This document shows, piece after piece, positions 1-5,498 of a stretch of 14,013 nucleotides of DNA. Source of the DNA: an uncultured Eubacteriales bacterium. GTDB taxonomy: Bacteria; Bacillota; Clostridia; Oscillospirales; Oscillospiraceae. The DNA is taken from the NCBI GenBank assembly GCA_900553805.1, contig USEU01000055.1, forward strand, positions 1-14,013, written 5' to 3'. A model generated the notes under the pieces. That model saw only the letters and a list, made by a program, of their open reading frames with translations, had not been told where the DNA came from and made no database searches. Every line of letters begins with the position of its first letter. Within the stretch, counting starts at the first letter, position 1. Both the position numbers and the translations under genes were made by a program.

Positions 1-112
1 TCGCTAAGAGCCGCCTGACGGCGGTTGCTCGCTTGCATAGCGCCTGCGCATCGCTTAAGTTGACGATATTGCCTTTTTGAGGAAACGCTGTCCGGGATGT
101 GCTTTGTGAACT
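1..112. other. Non-coding stretch downstream of the glycerate kinase gene
   Basis: No credible gene is visible here. It contains a short GC-rich hairpin, CCGCC at 11-15 pairing with GGCGG at 20-24 around a TGAC loop. It could be the edge of another dispersed palindromic repeat of the kind seen elsewhere in the window, but the sequence is cut at base 1 and no second copy is present to compare. There is no clear T-run terminator for the kinase transcript within these 112 bases. Confidence 0.3.
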
Positions 113-1354
113 TTATTCGTTCGGGCGGATCAGAAGAACGGCCACGTCGTTGACGTTGGTGCCGGTGGGGCCGGTGCGGATGAGCCCGCCCACGGCATCC
201 AGGGCCGTGTAGGCGTCGTTTCGGTCCAGCACCTGCTCTGTATTGCAGCCCGCTTTCTCCAGCTTTTCCAGAGTGCGGCCGTCCACGTAGCCCCCTGCCG
301 CGTCCGTTGGCCCATCGGTGCCGTCGCTGCCGATGCTGAACAGAGCCGACGCCGCGCCTGCCAGATAAGGGGCGGCGGACAGGGCCAGCTCCTGATTGCG
401 CCCGCCCTTGCCGTCGCCCAGCAGCCTGACCACGGTCTCCCCGCCTGCCAGGAAGGCAAGCTTTCCCTGCCCCGCGTGGGTCTGGGCGATGGCCCCCAGG
501 AACGCCCCGGCCTCCCGGGCCTGGCAGCACAGCCGGTCGGTGAGCAGCGTGGCGGCATAGCCCCGGCTCCGGCAGGCGGCCTGGGCCGCCGCGCACAGCT
601 GCCGGACGCTGCCCGTGACCCGGACGGTCACATTGGGCAGTTGCTTGGGCGTCTCCCGCTCCAGCAGCGCCCGGGCCTGGCCGGAGAGGCGGAGCCGGTA
701 TTTTTCCGCGATCTCCAGCGCCTGGGCGCAGGTGGAGCGGTCGGTGCAGGCCGGGCCGGAGGCGATCATATCCGGCTGGTCCCCCAGCACGTCGCTGAGG
801 ATCACGCAGAAAATGCGGGCCTCGCCGCAGCGGGCGGCAAAGCGCCCGCCCTTGACGGCGGACAGCCGCTTGCGGATGGCGTTGATCTGGGTGATGTCCG
901 CACCGCAGGCCAGCAGCTGGCGGTTGATGTCCTGAAGCTCCTCCAGGGGGATCAGGGGCTTTTCAAACAGGGCGCTGCCGCCGCCGGACAGCAGAAACAG
1001 CACCGTATCCCGGTCCGTCAGCTGCCCCACCATATCCAGCGCGGCCTGGGTGGCCCTGACGCCGTTCTCGTCCGGCACCGGGTGCCCGGCCTCAAAGATC
1101 TTCAGGTTCCCCAGCGGCCCCCGGCTGTGGCCGTATTTGGTGATGACGATGCCCTGGCGGACCTTGCCGCCCAGGGCGTCCAGGGCGGCCCGGCTCATCT
1201 GCCAGGCCGCCTTTCCCACCGCCACCAGGGTGACCGGCTCCGTCAGCGCGGTCTCGGCCAGGGCCTTCTCCACGGCTCTGTCCGGCTGGGCGGCCCGGAG
1301 GGCCTGGTCGATGATATATTGCGCGTCCTCGCGCAGCGCTTCCCATTGGGACAT
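113..1354 (-). CDS. Type-2 glycerate kinase (GckA/TtuD-like, MOFRL family)
   Basis: This 413-residue cytoplasmic protein should phosphorylate D-glycerate with ATP, giving 2-phosphoglycerate that enters lower glycolysis. The family signature is complete. An N-terminal DUF4147-type domain carries VGKAAW (46-51), SGGGSALFE (123-131), the INAIRKRLSAVKGGR stretch (157-171) and SDVLGD (187-192). The C-terminal MOFRL domain carries GGETV (304-308), GKGGRNQE (315-322), GSDGTDGPTDAAGG (342-355) and GPTGTNVNDV (395-404). The length is normal for the family. The start is an ATG with AAAGGAGAG about 8 bases upstream. It is the last gene of a hydrolase-permease-kinase set, separated from the permease by a 77-base gap that holds a hairpin, so its expression may be lower than that of the upstream genes. 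Exact substrate is inferred from the family; related hydroxy-acids such as hydroxypyruvate-derived glycerate are the usual source. Confidence 0.92.
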   Translation of the reverse strand: MSQWEALREDAQYIIDQALRAAQPDRAVEKALAETALTEPVTLVAVGKAAWQMSRAALDALGGKVRQGIVITKYGHSRGPLGNLKIFEAGHPVPDENGVRATQAALDMVGQLTDRDTVLFLLSGGGSALFEKPLIPLEELQDINRQLLACGADITQINAIRKRLSAVKGGRFAARCGEARIFCVILSDVLGDQPDMIASGPACTDRSTCAQALEIAEKYRLRLSGQARALLERETPKQLPNVTVRVTGSVRQLCAAAQAACRSRGYAATLLTDRLCCQAREAGAFLGAIAQTHAGQGKLAFLAGGETVVRLLGDGKGGRNQELALSAAPYLAGAASALFSIGSDGTDGPTDAAGGYVDGRTLEKLEKAGCNTEQVLDRNDAYTALDAVGGLIRTGPTGTNVNDVAVLLIRPNE

Positions 1355-1385
1355 ATCGGGTCTCTCCTTTCAGACGGGACAAAAG

Positions 1386-1415
1386 GCGAACCGGCGTCGG
1401 ATGCCGCCGGTTCGC
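1386..1415 (-). terminator. Intercistronic hairpin between permease and kinase
   Basis: An 11-bp perfect stem (1386-1396 with 1405-1415, arm GCGAACCGGCG) closes an 8-base loop. Read on the minus strand it is followed by CTTTTGTCC, only four Ts. It therefore looks like a weak or partial terminator, or a 3'-end stabilising hairpin for the permease message, rather than a full stop. The kinase has its own ribosome site after it but no obvious promoter in the remaining 30 bases. Confidence 0.6.
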
Positions 1416-1431
1416 GCAAGGGTAAATTCAA

Positions 1432-2796
1432 TTATGCCAGACCGGGCAGGAATTTCATCATGGCCAGCAGGCACAGCACCACAAAGCCGACAACGCAGGC
1501 AATCAGGTTGCCGCCGGTGTGGGCGATGAAGGTCTCCTTCATGGAAAGACCGTTGAATTCCTTCACTTCCCAGAACGCGCCGTCGGTGGGCAGGCAGATG
1601 CCCAGACCGCCCAGGCACACGGCCAGACCCACGATGATGGGGTTGGCCCCGGTGGTCTCCAGCAGAGGAGCGACCAGGGAGGCGGTGGTGACCAGCGCCG
1701 TGGCGGAGGAGCCCAGGGCCGCCTTCAGCAGCACGGACAGGATGAAGGCCAGGACGAACAGGGGGATGCTGCTGGCGGAGACGAAGGAACCCAGCACGCC
1801 GCCGATGCCGGAGGCGGAGATGATCGCGCCATAGGAGCCGGAGGCGGCCAGAATGAAGAACACGTCGCCCACGTCGTTCAGGCTGGAGGCGAAGATCTTG
1901 CCGGGGGTCTTGTCGATGTACTTGCGCAGCACGATCCAGGCCACGATCACGGACAGCAGCAGCGCGCCCACGCCGTTGGAGGCGGACAGGAAGGTGCAGA
2001 TGTTCAGCACGAAGCCGGCCTGGGTCACGTAGGGCAGCAGGGTGGCAAACAGGATGAGGATAATGGGCAGCAGGATCAGGATGATGGCGGTGGCGGCGGA
2101 GGGATGCACGGGCTTCTGGGTCTTCATGATCTCCGCAATGGCATCGTCGTCGGTGACGTCAGCGGCCTCTGTGCTGTGGCTGAATTTCTTGGTCAGGTAA
2201 TTGCCGTAGAGGGTGCCGCCGCAGATGCTGGCGGGCAGGCTGACGATGATGGAATACAGGATGAACAGGCCCACATTGGCGTTCAGGGAGCCGGCCACGG
2301 CCAGGGGGCCGGGGGTGGGGATGACAAGGCAGTGGGTGCACATCAGGCCCACCACCAGAGCGGTGGTATAGCCGATGACGTTCTTCTTGGTGTGCTTTGC
2401 CAGGGTGGTGCAGATGGGGTTGAGGATGATGTAGGCAGGTCCCATGAACACGGGGATGGAGACCAGGTAGCCGGTGGCGTTCAGGGCGACGTTGGCCTTC
2501 TTGCTGCCGAATTTGCGCAGCATGGCCAGGGCCAGCTGATCGGTGGCGCCGGACTCGGCCAGGATGCCGCCCAGGATGGAGCCAAGGCCCACCACGATGC
2601 CCAGGGCGGCCATCATGTTGCCGAAGCCGCTGGCCACGGTGGACACCAGCTCCTTGGCGGGCATGCCCAGCAGGATGCCGGTGAACAGGGCGGTGATCAG
2701 CATCATGACGCCGGAATCCATTTTCAGCTTGATGATGCCGTACAGAAGGACGAACAGACTGACGAAGAAGATGGCGATGATCATGGTATTGCTCAT
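1432..2796 (-). CDS. GntP-family gluconate/organic-acid:H+ symporter
   Basis: This is a 454-residue integral membrane permease with about 12 to 14 hydrophobic segments covering nearly its whole length. GntP family features are visible: an N-terminal pair of helices, the conserved GFGNMMAALGIVVGLGSILG stretch at about residues 57-76 followed by AESGATDQLA, the HCLVIPTPGPLA segment near the middle, and a C-terminal region containing LGICLPTDGAFWEVKEF. Family members import gluconate, D-serine, fructuronate or related hydroxy-acids with protons. The next gene in the same direction is a glycerate kinase, so glycerate or a compound converted to it is the most economical substrate, but sequence alone does not fix this. 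The gene starts 21 bases after the hydrolase stop, with AAAGGAA as ribosome site, consistent with one transcript. Length is normal and nothing is broken. Confidence 0.9.
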   Translation of the reverse strand: MSNTMIIAIFFVSLFVLLYGIIKLKMDSGVMMLITALFTGILLGMPAKELVSTVASGFGNMMAALGIVVGLGSILGGILAESGATDQLALAMLRKFGSKKANVALNATGYLVSIPVFMGPAYIILNPICTTLAKHTKKNVIGYTTALVVGLMCTHCLVIPTPGPLAVAGSLNANVGLFILYSIIVSLPASICGGTLYGNYLTKKFSHSTEAADVTDDDAIAEIMKTQKPVHPSAATAIILILLPIILILFATLLPYVTQAGFVLNICTFLSASNGVGALLLSVIVAWIVLRKYIDKTPGKIFASSLNDVGDVFFILAASGSYGAIISASGIGGVLGSFVSASSIPLFVLAFILSVLLKAALGSSATALVTTASLVAPLLETTGANPIIVGLAVCLGGLGICLPTDGAFWEVKEFNGLSMKETFIAHTGGNLIACVVGFVVLCLLAMMKFLPGLA

Positions 2797-2817
2797 TTTT
2801 CTACCGTTCCTTTCTTT

Positions 2818-3969
2818 TTATTGCATGGTATCCCGGAGGAACTGGGCCTCCAGGTCGTAGATCCATTCCTGCTCAAAGTCGTGGATGTTGTGGTGCGCGC
2901 CCTCCACGGTCTGGAAGCGGACCTTGTCCATCCCCGCCTCGTGCATGATCTTGGCGGCGAAGTGCATGGTCTGGACGATGGACACCACCTGGTCCTTGGT
3001 CCCGCTGAGGAACAGGAAGGGCGGGCAGTGCCGGTCCACGTAGCTTTCGGGGTTGGCGGCCTGGTCCATCCACCGGCGCTGGCCGGAAAGACCGCCCAGC
3101 AGCACGCTTTCCATGGAGCTGGCGTCGCCGTATTCCGCGATGATGGGGGCGTTGCCCCGGACCATTTCCTCCACCTTGAAGTATTCCGCCATCATGCCGA
3201 TGTCCGCCGGGCAGTACAGGGCGATCACCGCCTGCACCCGGTCGGAAACGTCCTGATTGGGCCAGCGGCTGTCCACCAGCTGGCCGGAGGCGGCGGAGGC
3301 GGCGGCCAGGGCCGCGTAGTGCGCGCCCGCGCTTTCACCCAGCAGGGCGATCCGGCTGCCGTCCAGATGGTAGCTGGCCGCGTGCTTGCGGATGTAGCGG
3401 ACGGCGGCCTTGACCTCCTGCACCTGCACGGGGAAGGGGGCCTGGAAGCTCATGGAATAGTTGATGCTGACCACGGCGAAGCCCCGCTTCAACAGATTCA
3501 GGGCGGGCTCCAGCTTGTGGGAGCTTTTCCGGCCGAAGTACCAGCCGCCGCCGAAGATATCCACGATCACCGGGAAGGGGCCGTCCCCCTCGTTGGGAAG
3601 GTAGATGTCCAGCAGCCGGGTGTCCTCCTTGGCGGGGTAGGGCGTGGCGGAGGTGTCCTTCACGTCTCCCTGGGACAGGGGAGCCTCCCCCTGGGGCTGG
3701 GATTCGATTTGGGCGATCTGCTCGGCCAGGCGCATTCCCGCCGTGGGACCCTGGTCCTTCTTCTCCTCCCGGTCGTCGGCAAAGACCATGCCGGGATAGT
3801 TGGAGGGGCCGTCGTCCTGATCCGCCGCCGTCTTCCACTGGCCGTCCGGCGTGTAGAAGGTGGGCAGCATCCAGTCGCCCTGGGGCGCATAGCGGATGTC
3901 CAGATATTTTCTGCGGACAAAGGCCGTATCCGCCGGAAGGTGCTGGCGCTTTTGATCGATGAATTTCAA
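2818..3969 (-). CDS. Alpha/beta hydrolase, carboxylesterase type (BD-FAE/Abhydrolase_3-like)
   Basis: This 383-residue protein has no signal peptide, so it should act in the cytoplasm on an imported ester. The serine hydrolase elements are in order: nucleophile motif GESAG with Ser213, acid GTKDQ with Asp326, and GAHHN with His359 or His360. The oxyanion-hole segment is FGGGW (139-143), where relatives usually have HGGGW. Residues 1 to about 115 form an extended, charged N-terminal part that I do not recognise; the hydrolase core starts near DIYLPNEGDGPFPV. The start is a TTG placed 9 bases after AAAGGAG; I prefer it because the only upstream ATG near this site is in another frame. It is the first gene of the operon with the permease and glycerate kinase, under a promoter at 4092-4065. 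Substrate is unknown; a short acyl or sugar-acid ester fits the context. Confidence 0.85.
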   Translation of the reverse strand: MKFIDQKRQHLPADTAFVRRKYLDIRYAPQGDWMLPTFYTPDGQWKTAADQDDGPSNYPGMVFADDREEKKDQGPTAGMRLAEQIAQIESQPQGEAPLSQGDVKDTSATPYPAKEDTRLLDIYLPNEGDGPFPVIVDIFGGGWYFGRKSSHKLEPALNLLKRGFAVVSINYSMSFQAPFPVQVQEVKAAVRYIRKHAASYHLDGSRIALLGESAGAHYAALAAASAASGQLVDSRWPNQDVSDRVQAVIALYCPADIGMMAEYFKVEEMVRGNAPIIAEYGDASSMESVLLGGLSGQRRWMDQAANPESYVDRHCPPFLFLSGTKDQVVSIVQTMHFAAKIMHEAGMDKVRFQTVEGAHHNIHDFEQEWIYDLEAQFLRDTMQ

Positions 3970-4041
3970 ATCGCTTCACTCCTTTCATCGCCCTCCCGGA
4001 AGCGCCGCGGCTGCAGCTTTCACGTCGCCGCCGAAAGAGCT

Positions 4042-4057
4042 TAACATATAATTGTTA
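4042..4057. promoter_or_regulatory. Candidate GntR operator downstream of the hydrolase promoter
   Basis: The 16-base dyad TAACA-N6-TGTTA lies just past the predicted start of the minus-strand transcript. A repressor bound here would block the hydrolase operon. The adjacent divergent GntR-type regulator is the natural candidate to bind it, which is inference from position. Confidence 0.4.
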
Positions 4058-4064
4058 TACATTT

Positions 4065-4092
4065 ATACTAGCAAGGCTGACGAAAATGTCAA
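4065..4092 (-). promoter_or_regulatory. Predicted promoter of the hydrolase-permease-kinase operon
   Basis: On the minus strand a consensus TTGACA (4092-4087) is followed after 16 bases by TAGTAT (4070-4065), within an AT-rich TAGTATAAAT run; TATAAA at 19 bases is the alternative -10. It points at the hydrolase gene about 95 bases downstream and is the only good sigma-A-type match on this strand in the gap. Confidence 0.55.
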
Positions 4093-4104
4093 TAGGGCTT
4101 TTGA

Positions 4105-4180
4105 ACAAACCATGAAGTTTGTGCAGAGTGTTTAAACCACCAACAAAATTTTTGTGCACCTTTTGCCGGATGCCGCAAAA
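4105..4180. promoter_or_regulatory. Cluster of three dyad-symmetric elements in the divergent intergenic region
   Basis: Three near-palindromes lie upstream of the hydrolase promoter: ACAAAC-N6-GTTTGT (4105-4122), ACAAAATTTTTGT (4143-4155) and TTTTGC-N8-GCAAAA (4161-4180). The first two share ACAAA/TTTGT half-sites and could be regulator sites; the third could also be an RNA hairpin. No protein can be assigned from sequence alone. The rest of 3970-4326, other than the promoters listed, shows nothing I recognise. Confidence 0.35.
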
Positions 4181-4264
4181 TTCTCTCCATCGGGAAGCAA
4201 AGGCCGTATCAAACCTTTCATGGGCGCTTGGGGTACAGAATCCATAGGAAAACGCATTTCACGG

Positions 4265-4293
4265 TTGCTTTTTGGGCGGCGGGGGGATATAAT
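4265..4293 (+). promoter_or_regulatory. Predicted promoter of the GntR regulator gene
   Basis: TTGCTT (4265-4270) and a perfect TATAAT (4288-4293) are separated by 17 bases. Transcription would start near 4300, leaving a leader of about 27 bases before the regulator's ATG. Confidence 0.65.
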
Positions 4294-4326
4294 AAAATGA
4301 TTAAGCGGAGAAAGTGAGCCGGTACA

Positions 4327-5097
4327 ATGGAAGAGAGTCATGCCCATCAGATCAAGCGCAGAAGCGTCAGCAATCAGATATTTGATATTTTGAAGGAGCG
4401 GATCATTGACCGTCAGTGGCTCCCCGGGGACAAGATCCCCTCCGAGACGGAGATCGCGGCCAGCTTTGGGGTCAGCCGCCTGTCGGCCCGGACGGCGATC
4501 CAGCGGCTCTCCGCCCTGGGGCTGGTGGAGGTCCGGGTGGGCGACGGGACCTACATCAAGGAGTCGCCCCTGGACGATCTGCTGGTGGAAGGCTCCGAGC
4601 TGCTGATGTCCGTCCGGGAGGAGGACGACATGGGCGATTTCCGCAGCCTGTTTGAGCAGGCCTATATGCTCCTTGCCTGCGCCCGCCGCACCCAGGAGGA
4701 CATCGACAGGGTATCCGCCATCATGGACAGGATGTGGGACTGCGCCCGGAAGGGGCAGCTGGAGGAATACCTGGAGGCGGACAACGAGCTGCACAGGACT
4801 CTGTGCCAGGTGGCCGGGAACCAGTATTTCTCCATGGTGTACAAGCTGATGGAGAAGACCTTCATCGCCCAGTACCGCATCAACACCGAGTATTTTTCCC
4901 ATCTGCCGGAGCACTCCCGGAACGTGGGGGACGATAACTACTATCTCAAGCTTCTGTGCCAGGGCCACAGGAGCTACCTGGAGGCGCTGGTGAAGGGGGA
5001 TCCCTCCATTTCCAACAGCTATATGTCGGGCTATCTGCAGATCTACTGGGCCAACCGCCACCCGGAGGAGCCGCCCAAGGAAAAGGCCTGGGGCTGA
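4327..5097 (+). CDS. GntR/FadR-family transcriptional regulator with FCD domain
   Basis: This 256-residue DNA-binding regulator has a GntR-type winged helix-turn-helix at about residues 12-78: SVSNQIFDILKERI, then PGDKIPSE, then the recognition region with FGVSRLSARTAIQRL and the wing VRVGDGTYIKE. From about residue 100 a helical FCD ligand-binding domain follows, including EADNELHRTLCQVAGN with the Asp-x3-His pair and a later GHRSYLEAL histidine. The last histidine usual in metal-binding FCD domains appears as Tyr in MSGYL, so the metal site may be incomplete. Members usually repress carbon-source operons until a small organic acid binds. It is transcribed divergently from the hydrolase-permease-kinase genes, so it most likely controls them. 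The ATG at 4327 gives the normal N-terminus, although its ribosome site is weak. A terminator follows directly. Confidence 0.9.
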   Translation: MEESHAHQIKRRSVSNQIFDILKERIIDRQWLPGDKIPSETEIAASFGVSRLSARTAIQRLSALGLVEVRVGDGTYIKESPLDDLLVEGSELLMSVREEDDMGDFRSLFEQAYMLLACARRTQEDIDRVSAIMDRMWDCARKGQLEEYLEADNELHRTLCQVAGNQYFSMVYKLMEKTFIAQYRINTEYFSHLPEHSRNVGDDNYYLKLLCQGHRSYLEALVKGDPSISNSYMSGYLQIYWANRHPEEPPKEKAWG

Positions 5098-5110
5098 AAA
5101 GAAAAATCAA

Positions 5111-5157
5111 GGCAGCACCGCGGGGCCGGGGGTTCGGGTGCTGCCTGAAAAAATTTT
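5111..5157 (+). terminator. Intrinsic terminator after the GntR gene
   Basis: A 9-bp perfect stem (GGCAGCACC at 5111-5119 with GGTGCTGCC at 5137-5145) lies 13 bases after the regulator stop. It is followed by TGAAAAAATTTT on the plus strand, a late and short T-run. Read on the minus strand the stem is followed by TTGATTTTTCTTTT, so it may work better in that direction or in both. It separates the regulator from the next promoter. Confidence 0.65.
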
Positions 5158-5160
5158 CAA

Positions 5161-5185
5161 TTTACCTATTGACATAGTAGGTAAA
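5161..5185. promoter_or_regulatory. Palindromic operator overlapping the importer promoter
   Basis: TTTACCTA (5161-5168) and TAGGTAAA (5178-5185) form a perfect 8-base inverted repeat with a 9-base centre that contains most of the -35 box. A further AATAGGT follows at 5184-5190. The position implies repression. The CCTA-N-TAGG character recalls sites of Rrf2-family regulators such as CymR or IscR, which control sulfur and cysteine genes; that assignment is inference. Confidence 0.55.
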
Positions 5186-5197
5186 TAGGTGTAATAT
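5169..5197 (+). promoter_or_regulatory. Strong predicted promoter of the amino acid importer operon
   Basis: Consensus TTGACA (5169-5174) and TAATAT (5192-5197) are separated by exactly 17 bases. Transcription should start near 5204, giving a leader of about 295 bases before the binding-protein gene. Confidence 0.75.
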
Positions 5198-5247
5198 GCG
5201 CACAACGAATTCAGACGCTCGATCTGGCAAGGAAGGAGAGGAATGCA

Positions 5248-5442
5248 ATGAAGGCAATGGGCATGAATACTGTGATGTGTTGTTGCCGGATGCGGTTCTC
5301 CCGGCTTGGTGTCGGCGGGCAGGTGCATTCGTCTGCCTTGTGCTGCGCCGATGTATCGTGCTTCGCCGTAAGGGTGGAGTATAAAGAGCCATTTGCCGGG
5401 AGCTTTCAGGAAAGCCCCCGGTTTTTTGACGTCGACGTCTGA
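5248..5442 (+). CDS. Cysteine-rich leader peptide (attenuator uORF)
   Basis: A 64-codon ORF starts at an ATG placed 6 bases after a strong GGAAGGAGAGG ribosome site, within the importer leader. Its N-terminus is rich in sulfur residues: five Met in the first 15 residues, and Cys at 11, 12 and 13 encoded by TGT TGT TGC (5278-5286). A second cluster has Cys at 32, 33 and 38 (codons 5341-5346 and 5359-5361). The later codons run through the terminator hairpin, so the C-terminus is probably not under protein-level selection. The peptide itself likely has no enzymatic role; its translation would report cysteinyl-tRNA supply. I do not recognise a named family. The alternative is a chance ORF, but the strong ribosome site, triple Cys codon and matched RNA structures argue against that. 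Confidence 0.7.
   Translation: MKAMGMNTVMCCCRMRFSRLGVGGQVHSSALCCADVSCFAVRVEYKEPFAGSFQESPRFFDVDV
5298..5402 (+). promoter_or_regulatory. Predicted antiterminator pairing in the importer leader
   Basis: CTCCCGGC at 5298-5305 is perfectly complementary to GCCGGGAG at 5395-5402, which includes most of the proximal 5' arm of the terminator. Forming this 8-bp GC-rich helix would prevent the terminator. The first segment begins about 12 bases after the last of the three consecutive Cys codons, so a ribosome stalled there would leave it free. A competing local hairpin, GCCGG (5285-5289) with CCGGC (5301-5305), could sequester it otherwise. Confidence 0.6.
5396..5427 (+). terminator. Leader terminator (attenuator) upstream of the importer genes
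   Basis: A 12-position stem, CCGGGAGCTTTC (5396-5407) with GAAAGCCCCCGG (5410-5421), has one A-C mismatch and is followed at once by six Ts (5422-5427). This is a textbook intrinsic terminator, placed 71 bases before the first structural gene and after its promoter, so it must be conditional. A 12-base palindrome, GACGTCGACGTC (5428-5439), follows it. Confidence 0.85.
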
Positions 5443-5498
5443 GTTCGGGGGAACCATTTTGACATTACGCTGAATAATATGGAAAGAGGTAATTGATA

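Noticed and set aside
1519..4044. An 841-codon open frame on the plus strand opposite the permease and hydrolase genes
   Set aside because: It is antisense to two well-conserved genes in one continuous run, its product is Gly/Gln/His/Asp-rich low-complexity sequence, and it has no ribosome site. High GC and the codon bias of the real genes on the other strand explain it. The same applies to the long antisense frames at 476-1834, 6118-7749, 9897-11315 and 12600-13955.
4246..4262. Catabolite-response (cre-like) site upstream of the GntR promoter
   Set aside because: GAAAACGCATTTC has the central CG and partial symmetry but mismatches the consensus at both outer conserved positions, so it is not convincing.
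5196..5384. A 62-codon ORF overlapping the Cys-rich leader ORF in another frame
   Set aside because: It begins inside the -10 box, before the predicted transcription start, and has no ribosome site.
5205..5440. T-box or SAM riboswitch in the importer leader
   Set aside because: The AGGGTGG at 5371-5377 is not followed by the ACCGCG part of the T-box bulge sequence, no specifier stem is evident, and the conserved SAM-I core is absent. The leader peptide model explains the structures better.
5459..5480. TTGACA plus TAATAT just before the binding-protein gene as a second promoter
   Set aside because: The two boxes are only about 10 bases apart, too close for a sigma-A promoter.
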